The translations under genes and the position numbers were made by a program. 64,000 nt of DNA from Sanghuangporus weigelae (lineage: Eukaryota > Basidiomycota > Agaricomycetes > Hymenochaetales > Hymenochaetaceae), in the NCBI GenBank assembly GCA_033182465.1, contig CP137325.1, positions 1,860,001 to 1,924,000 of the forward strand, given 5' to 3'. Under the pieces are notes generated by a model. It worked only from the letters and a program-made list of their open reading frames with translations. It did no database searches and had not been told where the DNA came from. Positions 1 through 11,068 of this stretch are shown in pieces. Each line of letters starts with the position of its first letter. Positions within the stretch are counted from its first letter, which is position 1.

Positions 1-1822
1 ATCAGCCATAAATTTTATGTATTGGGGTATGTCTTGCATAAGAATCATTAGATGTGGTCTGACTCGTCCGCTTAGGCTTCGTTCTGGCTACTGTGTATGT
101 TTCAGTTATTCTACTCTACTGTGCTAGCGTACGAATCACGCATTCACTGGTATCCAGATTATTAGGTGTCACGGTCATTCAAACTTTCATCTATTTTAAA
201 AATTATGACGACAAGGCACCATTGAAATTCCTGGTATCAACATTGATGTGAGTGCACACGACAACCTGTCTGGATGATGTATACTTATTTTTTCTCACTT
301 AGCACTTTGGATATCCTTTCATCTGCTCTGATGGCTCACGTCATATTCTACTACATGGTATGGTACCTGCGGTCTGCATCCACGCATCCATGTCAAATGT
401 GGGAGTCTGACACCTGTAGAAGATCGAGAACTACGGAAACAGCAATTCATTATCAAGTTCTCCGCCTGGGTACGTTGACAGAAGTGTCGGAGTTATCCGA
501 CGTCACTGAACTGGTAGCCATTCAATTCAGGACTTTCTCAGCCGAATGGCTCGCGACGGCGATTGTAGCCTTCCTGTAAACCTTCGCTTCACATCGGCCG
601 TTTCTAAGCGAATCTCATTCGTTGCGTGTTTTTAGGACTCAGATATTTTATGCTTCGCAAATCTACAAGTGTGAGCCTTATCTCTAATCCATTGAAATGC
701 ACCCTCACTAAACCGGCTTAGTACGAACACATTCACACCGATGCATCGTACCTTTTGTGGCAATGGTGAGAGCGAACCGATATCATTCGAAGACAAAACT
801 CATGAATCGTCTGAATCCGTTTAGGTTTTCTTTTCTCTTTTCGCGTTTCGTGAGTATACCATTTGTGTGGAGGTATAATGCAGTGTCTGAATAGTACTTT
901 TCTAGTCTCGAACGTCGGCGAGTTTCTACTGACATTCCATGCTTCTCCCTCGATGACCTTTGCTTCATGTTTAGTTGCGACGATTCTCATAATGATCCTG
1001 AATTATTCCAAAGCAGTCTTTAGTATTACCATTCTCAAGGTGCCTAGATTCGTTGCTTTTCGCGATGTGTTTTCCAACCCACGAATTTCCAGTCTTTCAC
1101 GAGCATTGGCAATTCCTTTGCTGCAACGAGTGATATCATAGCATGCTACGCACTCTGTTTCTTCCTCGCATCTCACAGGACAGATATCGGACGGTAATTC
1201 ATCTCTTCTTGCTCCACTCTGGGCGGGGTCTGACCTGGATTGGATCATATATGTTAGGAACCGCATTACTCTAGTCGACACTCTCATATTCTATACGGTC
1301 AACCGGGGCATCCTTTTCTGCGTCGCTCAGCTGGGTAATATGATCGCATATATCTTAGCCCCAACGATGCTGTATTGGTGCGTTTCTTAAGTGTGTTGTC
1401 ATGCTTTATCATTGGCCTGATTGGATGATGTTGATTGATAGGGTACCTTTCCATCTCTGTCTCAGCAAGTTATACGTCAATTCTCTGCGTAGGTCTCCCA
1501 AGCTACTGGTCACGTATATGATGCTAATAGTTTGCACAGTGGCTCTGTAAGAATATCTGTCTGCACTATAACGCGCATATCTCAATCTGCATCTGTCAGT
1601 CTTAACTCACGTCACTCATTACGCGGAGCTGCGCAAGACGTCAGCAGAATGGACTTTCGCATTGATCCTGCGCCTACTATACCACTCGCTGTGCAGAAAA
1701 CCCGATCGTCGTTCATTAGACCTATCGATTTGCGACGCCTGGAAGATAATGGTACTGTAACTGAGATCAAGGTGGGCGATGATTTGTATTCGGAGCCACT
1801 GAGTGCGACTGACTGTGTATGA
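1..1822 (+). CDS. DUF6534-type multi-pass membrane protein, probably 5'-incomplete and possibly degenerate
   Basis: Exon fragments match the layout of the fungal DUF6534 (seven-TM-like) family. About 170-247 encodes GVTVIQTFIYFKNY, then an intron at 248-302, then LDILSSALMAHVIFYYM (about 303-355). A third piece near 530-615 reads AIVAFL, stop, TFASHR, where the family usually has ...AFLvQtF.aHR, so TAA at 577-579 may be a mutated Gln codon. The region up to 1039 ends ITILK; an intron follows at 1040-1092, then SFTSIGNSFAATSDIIACYALCFFL. Further introns are at 1194-1257 and 1378-1441, giving NRITLVDTLIFYTVNRG and VPFHLCLSKLYVNSL. The last exon holds LNSRHSLRG and a hydrophilic tail ending at 1822. 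I could not place exon 1, so the gene may start before the window. The function of the family is unknown. The assignment rests on motif memory. Confidence 0.55.
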
Positions 1823-2130
1823 GCAGTTCAATCCGGCAACGGTAAAGGTGGAGAGGAGGCCCATGTCACGATAAAAAAATCCTTGATTTCCAGGATCTCG
1901 ACAGCAGTCACTTCTGACGGTGATACATCGCATCTTAGGTTTACCTCTCGACATCCATGTCATGGGTAGACTACAGACCGGGAATGGACATGGGGATGCG
2001 TTCATCCGGAAACGGAATACGAAGGTTGATCCTCGTCTTTCAACGCATTGCATTGTTATTTGTATTCTATTTCAAGTAGTGAACTTGGCCAAGACTGTAT
2101 CCGATTTCGCATCGTTTTGGGCCGTTATCC

Positions 2131-3360
2131 TCATGCAAAATCGTATCTCGTTGTGGATCCAGTGTGGCACATCAGTCGCGACCAAAGGCTATCCGAACCT
2201 CCGGGCATGCCTTCTCGTGCCAATTTGACCACTCTTCGCTTTTTCACACCTCTACCTTCTTTTCCAAAATACCTCGAGCTCTCGAAGCTCCAATGTAAAC
2301 TTCCGATAATCCAGTCCTCTAATCCGCGCGTGTACATAGTAACCTCGTTGTCGATACGCCCTCCGCGGTCGAAAGAGGGTAGGCGCCGTTTGGCTGCGAC
2401 GAAACGCGATACGGCCGCTTCGCATAGATCACCAACGAAATCTACGGCTTCTTGGAGGCTTAGGTTCAACGTTCTCATCGCAATAGGTATCATGTTATGC
2501 GTATCCTCACGAGCATCTTCGACCTTGAACGAGAAGATGTCCTGTATCACGTAGCATGAAAAGTCGTGAGATATGGAAAGTATGCGCATCAGATGAGAGC
2601 TTACGTTCGACCAGGAGACAACATCGTTGGTGCTCTCTCCCAGACACTCTATGGCTTCATGTTCCATGACGAAGTCTGGCAAGTCCAGACCATTAGTGTA
2701 TTCGATAAGCGCCCAGCACGGTTTGCATCCGCTTGTGTCTCGTCTTAGCGTGATGTATTCGTCCAGGTCCATTACTACGCCTGCACGACGGTCGAGGGCT
2801 TGTTGCGAGATTGCACGGAAGAACAAATCAAAAGTACTGATGAAACGAGCCCTCGCCCCTTTCGAAGCAGAGGGTGCAAATCGCGACCAGATGCTGTTCC
2901 AAAGTTTTCATCAGCCATCCTGTCCATTATCCATCATTCAATAGAAGGAGTGTGCTTACTCTCGAGCCATTCGTCCCACTTTTGTGCCGGATTCGAACAT
3001 TGGGTCGCAGATAGATCCGATCACAATTTTTCTTGTATCCATCGCCCCCGATTTGTCCATATTGTCGGAAAGGTCGTCGAGATGAAACAAGAAGCTGAGG
3101 AAGTCGCATGCTAAGCGGAGCTCATTCACGGAAGCGTCTGGATACGTCATCGCGGCGAGTAAACCACATTTTAACCCGCGAAGCGCTATTAGTTTCTTCG
3201 CCCCGAGACTGCCTTGAGAGTACATCCAGGCGTCGGACTGAGCTCCAACTTCTGCGCCATGGGGATTGACGCGCAGAATAAAGGGACAATCGGAGACGAG
3301 ATCGGGAATAGTGAACTTTGTTGCCTTCGTTGGAAAATATGTGGATTTCGAGCGGCGCAT
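2131..3360 (-). CDS. Sesquiterpene synthase (basidiomycete Cop-like class I terpene cyclase)
   Basis: Exons on the minus strand are 3360-2960, 2893-2605 and 2541-2131. The introns of 66 and 63 nt are GT-AG and in frame, giving 366 residues, close to the family size. The Asp-rich metal motif DDLSD is at about residues 95-99. The NSE triad NDIFSFKVE (N230, S234, E238) is created exactly across the second intron and is followed by the typical DTHNMI. WSFESSRYFG near residue 320 supplies the Arg-Tyr pair that senses diphosphate. Enzymes of this class ionise farnesyl diphosphate with Mg2+ and cyclise it in the cytosol; the product cannot be told from sequence. ATG 3360 was chosen because MRRSKSTYFP leads straight into the conserved N-terminal helix. 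No P450 or other tailoring gene is adjacent. All key residues are present, so it is probably functional. Confidence 0.9.
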
Positions 3361-4016
3361 GTTGTGACGAGTAATGGTGATGATGATGGGTAGGTGAGGA
3401 AACTGGTTCACTTAGAAGCCAGGTGGAAAGGAGCTGTTTATAATACGCGTCTCTATCTATGTATGCGTGCTTCGGTACGGAGACAGACAAGCATCTGGTC
3501 TAGCAAATGGCAGAAGTCATTTCGAAGAGTATCCGCGTCAGACGAGCATGAGGAAGGCTTTCGGTGGAAATTGCCCCACAATGATTGAAGTCACCATCAG
3601 GAGATGCATTAGTGGACAGCGGCCAGAAACGCCTAAAGTCTATCTGAAGGCAGTAGGTTGATCGTGAAATCGAATGCCAGCATAATGACACCTGTCTTCG
3701 AAGTCACTCATGTTCAGCTGTAAGAGGCGAAGCTGTGACTAAGTCACCTTAAAATGTACAGAATCATAGATGTCCCCTTGTAACAGTCGGAGCTTTGCGC
3801 ACCTAGCTCGGCCAGACGTAGATGGATTGTTCCCGCATTAGCATTTCGTTTTCAAAAGGTTGCCACAGCAAAGCACATTCTGCAGAAGGGAACAAGCAAT
3901 ATGAAAACAATAAATTAAGGTCTTGTGTCAAAAGACGCTGCAGTCACAAGAAAGAGAGCTGGACTAAATACACATGTTTACAACTGTCTGCATACTTCCG
4001 TACATCCTTAAGCGCG
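3361..4016. other. Intergenic between the terpene synthase start and het-C 3' end
   Basis: Only short overlapping frames without family character are present. It should hold the divergent promoter side of the terpene synthase (just right of 3360) and the 3' untranslated region of het-C. I see no RNA gene or repeat. Confidence 0.5.
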
Positions 4017-7000
4017 TTACCAGCCACCGGGAGGTCGAGGTGGTCCCGGATATCCACCCGGCGGTGGTCCGCTGTAGTAGCTCCCACCGGGAGGTGGCGC
4101 ATATGCATTATGATCTGGAAATCCTGGTGGTCCGCCGGAGTAGGGAGATGGACCTGGCATAGAAAAGCCACCACCAGGTGTGTCCGCATTAGGAAAAGAT
4201 GGAGTACCGTAAGAAGATGAGGATGGAGGAGGACCAGACGGTGGGATGTACGACGGCGTGTAGCCTGCGTGCGATGAATTGTCTGGATGACCAGAAGATC
4301 CGGAATATGGATGAAAAGACGATGGCGGCCCAGGGGGTGGTGCGTAGGACGATGAACCTGGGAAACTTGGTGGTACTTCGTGTTCACTGACTGAACTACT
4401 GATCCGCGTGCTCGAATGTCCAGAATAGTAGTCAGAAGCTTCCCCAGTTGAAGACACAGGCATTGGTTCCGATACGCTTCCATGCATGCCATGTGCGCCG
4501 CTATATCCATAGCTAGAACCACCTGAGTGAGAGCTAGCTGGGACACTGCCTTCCCTGAAACCAAAGCCGGGCTGGTTAGGTCGTGATGTATTGACCTGAT
4601 TGAAGAGCGACTGCGCTTGAGAGACGCCCGGGATCGTGTTCAGGTATCCACCGATGTGTTGTTGTGCGTTATGTGCAGCATTCCATGCTGCTCCCCCTTC
4701 GGCGCTTGATGAACCTCCTTCTCCCGACGCACGAATGTTACGGTGCTCGCGCACGTTTTCCTTTGTCAAACGTGACAAAACCGTGTGTTGTTTGTGCCCG
4801 AGACCCTGAACCCACTCATTCATCTTTTGCATCATCTCACGCTGGATCTGAGAATTGGGATTGTGGAAGTCCGGATGGAACCTGAGAATAGATTCGACAA
4901 GCGTTATGTCAAATCATCTTTTGACGAATAGATGAACATACAAGCATTCCAGGATTTCCTCTGTCGTTTGACGAACATTGGCAGAACTGTCACTCCATGC
5001 TTTTACGACGAGCCTTGTAGCATGTGCAACGACGACCATAGCGATCTTGCCAGCCGGCTCGTTCAGAATAAGATTCTTTAAAAATAAAAGTTTATCAATA
5101 CTGTAGTTTTCAGTACACCACCGACGCTACTCACAAAATGATCTTTACTGAGGAATGAATGCGTTGGATCAGACTGCGATGCTCCATCAATTAAGCGTGC
5201 TACCCTGTACTTTTCTCGGACTTACAGCTCCAGGATTGTTGAAAACCTTGACAGGACTTAATCAGTACTGGGTCGAAGTATCATGCTGGGTCTCAGACTC
5301 ACCTCATATTGATCATGACTATCGATAACCTCGCCAGAAGCTGACATGAGTCCGGTCGTGGCCGTTTTCATCAGTGGTTTGAGATAAGGCTCGAGTGTCG
5401 TAAATATGAACACAGATATGGAATCCATGAGTTTCTCGATGAGTGGACCGAGGCCAGGTATTTTTTCTGTATCAAGATGTCAGTTGGCGGTTTGCTGGAG
5501 CAATCAAGACGCTTAGCGACTGACCAATCGTCTTCTCGATTTTCTTGACAACTACAGGAAGTTTGTAATAAGCTCATGTTATTCTCCAGATCACTATTAG
5601 AGTTGATCATACTAGAGTCTCTAAAAGCCAAGATTTGCCATAGAACCGCATGCAGCTCCTGCGGACTCATATCTTCCGGACGCTTGCCACCAGCAGCAGG
5701 GCCGGCACGGATACGCTCGATGTCATCCATGCCTCGGCTCATTTCAGACCTTGACATGCCCGAACCGGATTCGTCACCGAAAGGAAGTTTACCGAGCAGG
5801 TCTTTAATGACAGTTACAGAGCTGCCACTGTCGCCTGGTCCGCCCGGGCCTGACCGTGAGCGTGCGCTAGCCTTTTCAAGCTCTTTGTTGAGATCGGTAA
5901 CGGAGGCCTGACTCTACGCAAACAAATAATGATCAGACTGTCATCGAAACGAAGAATGGAATGGAAGAGCGTACAATGTGATCTGTTGCTTCGCCTAGTA
6001 GACTGTGGATGAAATCGCTCCCTCCGAACGTGCCTTTCACGCCGCAGATGTTAGCGATGAGCTGTTGGGCATATTGATAATCTCACCTGTAATGAGAGGA
6101 GCTACGTATTTTCTATTCGGGGCTTGAATGCGCACACGATCGCCAACATGTACGAAGACGTGTGTGTGGCCCATTGACACGAGTGCAAGCTCGCAGAAGT
6201 TTGAATGAGCGGTGAAATCTTCGAGTGTATGCATCTGATAATAGCATTCATGGATTGATCGGATACTTAAAGGAACCGAGACGTTCTTACCGCTTGACCT
6301 AGCAGCCTGTAAGATTCATAAAGATCAGCCTTCTGATTGGTCGCGCGATACTGTCGTCCTATGTGGATACATTGTTCCAACGTCCTACGAACAAGTGCCT
6401 TCGACGTGTCCCAAGATCCGTTCTCTGATTGAAATAGGATAGGCTACTTTCCGATGCAACAAGACGAACAACGGACCGTTTGCAATGTAATTCTTCATTC
6501 CCGTACGCGGATCTATTTCAAGCTCGCGAGGATCGACAGGTCCGCGAAGCTTCGGGTGATATCTGCGCGCATCTTCGCCCTCGCCATAGCCTTTGGGATT
6601 ATCGATATGTTCAGTCTATGAAGATTTGTCAGTAAATCAGATCATTGGTACGAGACCTGGAACTCTGACGGGCAGGTACACGCCCAAACGATCTTCTGTG
6701 ACTTCAAACTCGTTGGTCGCATATCCGTGAGCAAGGAAGCCAAGTGCCATGCACAAATTGATAATCGTCTGCCAGGATCCAAGTTAGATACACTGTCTTG
6801 AGATCACACGATAGGAAAGTTTGAGAAACTGAGGCTTGGATGACGACACAATCAAGTGGCGCCTACATGATGCACATACGTACCTGCAGTGGAACTTTCT
6901 TCAGCGTTGCAATATCAACTGCTTGCGAGTAATCACGGAGCCAATTTCTGCAGCATGCGTTTATCTGTCTGTTCTCTGGTCAGGGAGTCTTACTGCTCAC

Positions 7001-7381
7001 CCGAAGTAAATTCTTTTGATATCCAAACCACCAAACTTGCTCCTACCAGCTAATGCGCCCAGAAACCCTGCGCCCGATTTCTTTGCTATATCTGCAAGCA
7101 CATCTTCCTGTCATGATCAGGCGTCAACTGGGATGCCATAAGACAAAGGGGCAACTATTGTTAACGAACGATGTCTCCGTGACGGAAGGCGCGACCCTCC
7201 ATGTATGCAAAGCTACAAATGCGTCTTAACACGCACTGCGGAACAAATCTCAGGTAAGACTGACGAACCTTGGAATGTTACCTGCACCGAAAGCATACAC
7301 GCCATTATTGGGCAAGCACACTGTCAAAACGAAAACTACGATGAATAAAATCATGAGGTTTGATGGCATTTTGGCTGCCAT
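4017..7381 (-). CDS. het-C: Het-C-like heterokaryon incompatibility protein
   Basis: This is a homologue of Neurospora crassa HET-C, a secreted or surface-associated glycine-rich protein involved in vegetative incompatibility. I read 16 exons on the minus strand: 7381-7269, 7212-7170, 7107-7001, 6947-6884, 6768-6664 (end uncertain), 6615-6477, 6424-6291, 6234-6087, 6033-5975, 5913-5613, 5551-5525, 5466-5303, 5246-5226, 5173-5135, 5075-4942 and 4881-4017. Together they give about 820 residues in one frame. A signal peptide covers about residues 1-31 (ILFIVVFVLTVCL core) and is followed by FGAGNIP. Conserved HET-C blocks include MEGRAFRHGDIEDVL, NWLRDYSQAVD, EHIDNPKGYGEGEDARRYHP, GMKNYIAN, LEDFTAHSNFCELAL and GLGPLIEKLMDSI. 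The last 250 residues are rich in Pro, Gly, Ser and Tyr rather than pure glycine repeats. Whether it acts in self/non-self recognition in this fungus is inference. Confidence 0.9.
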
Positions 7382-7834
7382 GTTATCTAAACGTGATAGA
7401 GAGATGCAATGATGATGGAAGTCAAGAAGGAAGAGAGAGTTCTGTGGCACTTGGTGTTATTATGCAGTGCAGTACTGATACTGATCGTGATGGGCGGTGC
7501 CGACCGGGATACAAATTGCCGATTATGGTAATAGGCCGTGTCAGATCCGCTGCGCCGAAGCCATCTTCTTCTCCACCACAGCTCCCAGCCCCTGTACCGC
7601 TGGTCCAGCCAGACCAGGATGACCAGGGCAAACCCGTGCTGCTTCAAAATGTATACTAATTACTAGTAGCTGTATATCAGAAGGTACATAGAAGATAGCT
7701 CTGCCATGGCATAACCTTCAAGCCTATAGATGGGATCTTTGATGCTGTATCGAGTCGAGGAGGCGAAAAGATCACGTGTTTCTCATAAAAGGAGGCTAAC
7801 TTGAACATGCACAGCAACTTTACATGTAAGTATC
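7382..7834. other. Intergenic spacer between divergent genes
   Basis: This 450-bp spacer separates the start of het-C (minus) from the start of the next plus-strand gene, so it probably holds both promoters. The small frames here are not conserved in character. Confidence 0.4.
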
Positions 7835-8824
7835 ATGTCTACAGTCACTCAAGCCCAGTCTGCCTCGCCAACTCGAAAGCTATTCCCTCCGAGGGCTGTC
7901 GTAAATATAATATCTTCAAAGCGGCATGCCAGCTCAAATGATCTAAAGGCAAAGGCAGCTCAACGTCCGGACGGGAACTCCACGAATGTACATAAACAAC
8001 GCCGTGTCGTTTCGACTCCCGCGAGCCGCGAAAACGACAAATCAGACAGTGATTCAGATGCAGAGCAACAGCAGCAGCAGGATGTACCGAATGGAGCGAA
8101 GGCGGATGGTACTCCTGCTCCACAGGGTCTACACAAGTTGACATTCCCGCACGTTGCCAAATTATTCGTCAAACTTCGTCGGATGCAGAAGAAGGCAAAG
8201 GCACATCATATCGATTCAAAGTCGGGTAACGACCCTATCACGCATCCTTCTTTGCTCAGTGACATAGGCGAGCCGGACATTACGAAGAAGCGGGCACGTC
8301 TTGAAATTCAGGAGGATTATGTTTGTGCTGATGGCATAGACGTTGCAAAATTGTTACGAGCAAGTCGCGCAGTCTTGCTTGAGCGTGCCAGCCCTCTTCA
8401 TGCAAACGTCCTGATTGACGAACTGTACGTATCATTTCTGCTATCTGTCCATCTGTTTTCTGGGGAACGCTCATCATGAAATGATTTTGAATGATTACCA
8501 GATGGACATGCTCAATTTGCGGTCCTAAGCATAGGAGCGATGGGAGCTTCAGAGTTCATGTGAGTATTCTTTGTCACACACGATGCCCCACTTCTCCTTC
8601 GCACTTCTCTACGCTGGCACCTGATGTTTCTCGTGTCTTCTATCTGCCTTTAGATCCGATACGCCGCAACCGCCGCCACTTCGTCCTCCAAGCGCGATCC
8701 TCAGCAGCCAGTCGCTCTTGATAAAATCAGTGGCGTACCTGGCTTGATGACTATCACCCAACGCGATACCGTCAGTTTGACTGTTGTCGAGCTCTTTGAA
8801 GAGGCGCAGATTGCTCAGGACTAG
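7835..8824 (+). CDS. Unrecognised nuclear-type hydrophilic protein, 272 residues
   Basis: Three exons, 7835-8424, 8502-8559 and 8654-8824, join in frame through GT-AG introns of 77 and 94 nt. The start at 7835 follows a run without stops. The N-terminal 95 residues are disordered, rich in Ser and charged residues, with an acidic stretch (DKSDSDSDAEQ) followed by five Gln. The middle is helical and basic (LTFPHVAKLFVKLRRMQKKAKAHH), followed by DVAKLLRASRAVLLERASPLHANVLIDEL. The short second exon contains CSICGPKH. The C-terminus (SGVPGLMTITQRDTVSLTVVELFEEAQIAQD) is acidic. I recognise no named domain. The composition suggests an intracellular, possibly nuclear, protein, which is a guess. The second intron could be placed differently. 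Confidence 0.55.
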
Positions 8825-9950
8825 CTTATGATACTTGTGAAATGAAATTCGTTCTCAGAACCGAACCGGTGGTTCTTGTCTGTCCTTCTTTTGCCTTTCT
8901 TTGATGTAATATTCACGGCTTGTCCCGCCCTACTATTTGCGTCCAGAAGAGGATTACATAGTGCATACAGACCTCTTCGAATTAATGTGTATTATATTGC
9001 AGTTGTCGTCTTTACTTCCTTTTCGCTTTGGACTCATTGATGCCGCATTGCACCCGTCGGCCATTCGCTTTCATTCTCGCCCTGTGCAACACACGTTGGA
9101 CCTACTTCTTGCACCTTGGTTCATTCAACTCGTTCATTTCATCGTGCGTTCTCGACTTCTCATTAATTATGGCTATTAATTTCTTGACTTGTCTGTACAC
9201 GTAATCTTCGGTCCTTAGGTCTCAATACATCGATGAGCAGTATGACTGAAATTGAGAGACGCGCTCTCGGAGAGGATATTCCAATCTTTTCTTTCCTCGC
9301 CCTCGATATTGAAGACAAGTCAGTTTGCTGTGCTCTGCTATGACGCACGTGGCACTGCTCGTAACCTCGTGGTGGAGCGCGTTCTTGCCATATCCGCCGG
9401 CCTATTCAATTCAATTCATTCACGGACGGGACGATCTCTCGCCAAGGTGGGATGCGACGGGTTCGTTTGACCAAGCAAGGATGGTGAGTACAACAATCTT
9501 ACGAGTGTTCTTATCCTAAGTTTCCTAACCTTCCTTCTTTGGGCTCCATACTGGACTGGAAAGGATTGACCACGATATGGTAATCACAAGACTGGGAAGA
9601 CCATCTGACCGGTAGTGGGCAGTGTTCCTGCTGGGCTGGAGCTGGAACTTAAGCAGAGGCTCTTCCGTATTCCGTACTTGATGACTCATGTGAGCCTCGC
9701 CGTATCAAGACAAGCACGAGCTTTCTGGTTCTTTCGCCGCTATTACCTTTACGCCACGGTCGATTGCAACTCCAATCGGTCTAGCTAGCCTTTATCGTTC
9801 TGTATCCCGAGACTGAGTGACCAGCAGCTTCCGCCAAGTTTTACTTGCTCCCGTTGTCTCTGATTTCTTCCGTGTCGATCGACGAGGAATTATTAGATCC
9901 ATCATCGGATACCGAAGCACTTATACTCGGCGCTGCACGTCGACTCGAGC
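8825..9950. other. Long intergenic region, nothing recognised
   Basis: This 1.1-kb stretch is moderately T-rich with many pyrimidine runs. The short frames show no domain. It may contain untranslated regions of both neighbours or an unrecognised small gene with introns. Confidence 0.35.
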
Positions 9951-10424
9951 ATGTCCGTGTACTACCAGACAAGCCCTCCGGTATCGCCGCCACGAACATA
10001 TTATCCAGGTTCGTGGCGCGGGTCGGTGTATGGCTCTGAGTATGCCCGTCCGTACAGCGACTACACGGGAGCACCGTATTCTTATTACGCGCCAAATGCT
10101 GGGTATTACCAACGTATGTGTATACCAGTTGCTCATTTCTATGTGCTAAATTTCGTTATCTGATTCCATGTTCGCCTGGATCCTGTAACAGCTGGTCAGG
10201 TGCTAACCGTTGCTCAACCAAGATACACGGCACCGATGGCTTATCGACTTTCCCGACGCTATCCGTATTACGGTACATACCCCTACGCAGGCGACGATTG
10301 CTGCGGATGTGGGCCTGGCGGGTGTTGTAGTTGTTGTTGCGACGATGACCCGAGGTACGATGCATACGCGTATGAAAGAGATGACGGATGCTGTGGATGT
10401 TGTGGACATCGGTGCGCGCGCTAA
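9951..10424 (+). CDS. Small Tyr/Pro/Gly-rich protein with a cysteine-cluster C-terminus
   Basis: Exons 9951-10113 and 10192-10424 join in frame across a 78-nt GT-AG intron to give 131 residues. The N-terminal half is rich in Tyr, Pro, Ser and Gly (YYQTSPPVSPPRTYYPGSW...). The C-terminal half has dense Cys clusters (DDCCGCGPGGCCSCCCDDD and DGCCGCCGHRCAR), 13 Cys in roughly 60 residues. There is no signal peptide or obvious membrane segment. The Cys clusters recall metallothioneins and palmitoylated CYSTM-type tails, but neither pattern fits cleanly. Metal binding or lipid anchoring would be inference. The change of reading frame exactly at good splice sites and the skewed composition make a real gene likely. 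Confidence 0.6.
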
Positions 10425-11068
10425 AGCCAGGAATATTGTAAGAGATTAACTGATAATCCTCCCTTTCCCCGCAAGTCATTCACATCACCATCACCATGGA
10501 TATCGGAGACGGCGTGAGGGCTGCTGTTAGCACTTGCTCCGATCCGTGCTTAACTCCATCTATGTTCCTCACATCTTATCCATGGGATCTACGACATGTC
10601 ATGCTTTTTCGGACAGGCTTGAGTTTTTATTCCGCGAGGAACATGCAATTATTATTTTTTTTCCGTTTGCAGCAGTTACGACTCATTTGATATTCTATCG
10701 TAATACTAATCAGCTGAAGCTAATGTATCGGTATCGTCAAGCCCAGTCCTTTTGTTCAATGTACGATTACAGAACATGCGATTTGTTCTGCAAGATAGGC
10801 CGGCGATAGCCCGATCGAGTGATGTTGAGACTTGCAACATTATATTCATCGTCAAATGAGTTGCTCGTCCGTGGACCCTGGTTCAGGAACGAGTGAAACC
10901 TATGCGTTATAAAAGCTAGATGTCGATCGGAAGGACGGCGACAGGATCATTTAAATGCCAAATGCTGAGGCCTCAGAGCAGAACGAACTGGTCAAAGGAA
11001 GGCAAGGACTGCTTGGTGATAACACTCGCTTCCAACTATCTGAACTTTACCGTCTTTGCTCATTTGAT
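10425..11068. other. Intergenic, no feature seen
   Basis: The region holds AT-richer sequence and a TATAAAAG motif near 10907 without a convincing downstream gene on the plus strand. It is probably the 3' flank of both convergent neighbours. Confidence 0.35.

Noticed and set aside
1619-2053. 144-codon minus-strand frame
   Set aside because: It overlaps the last exon of the DUF6534-type gene, has no domain and looks like a shadow frame.
3944-4564. 206-codon minus-strand frame rich in His and Leu
   Set aside because: It is an alternative frame of the low-complexity het-C tail.
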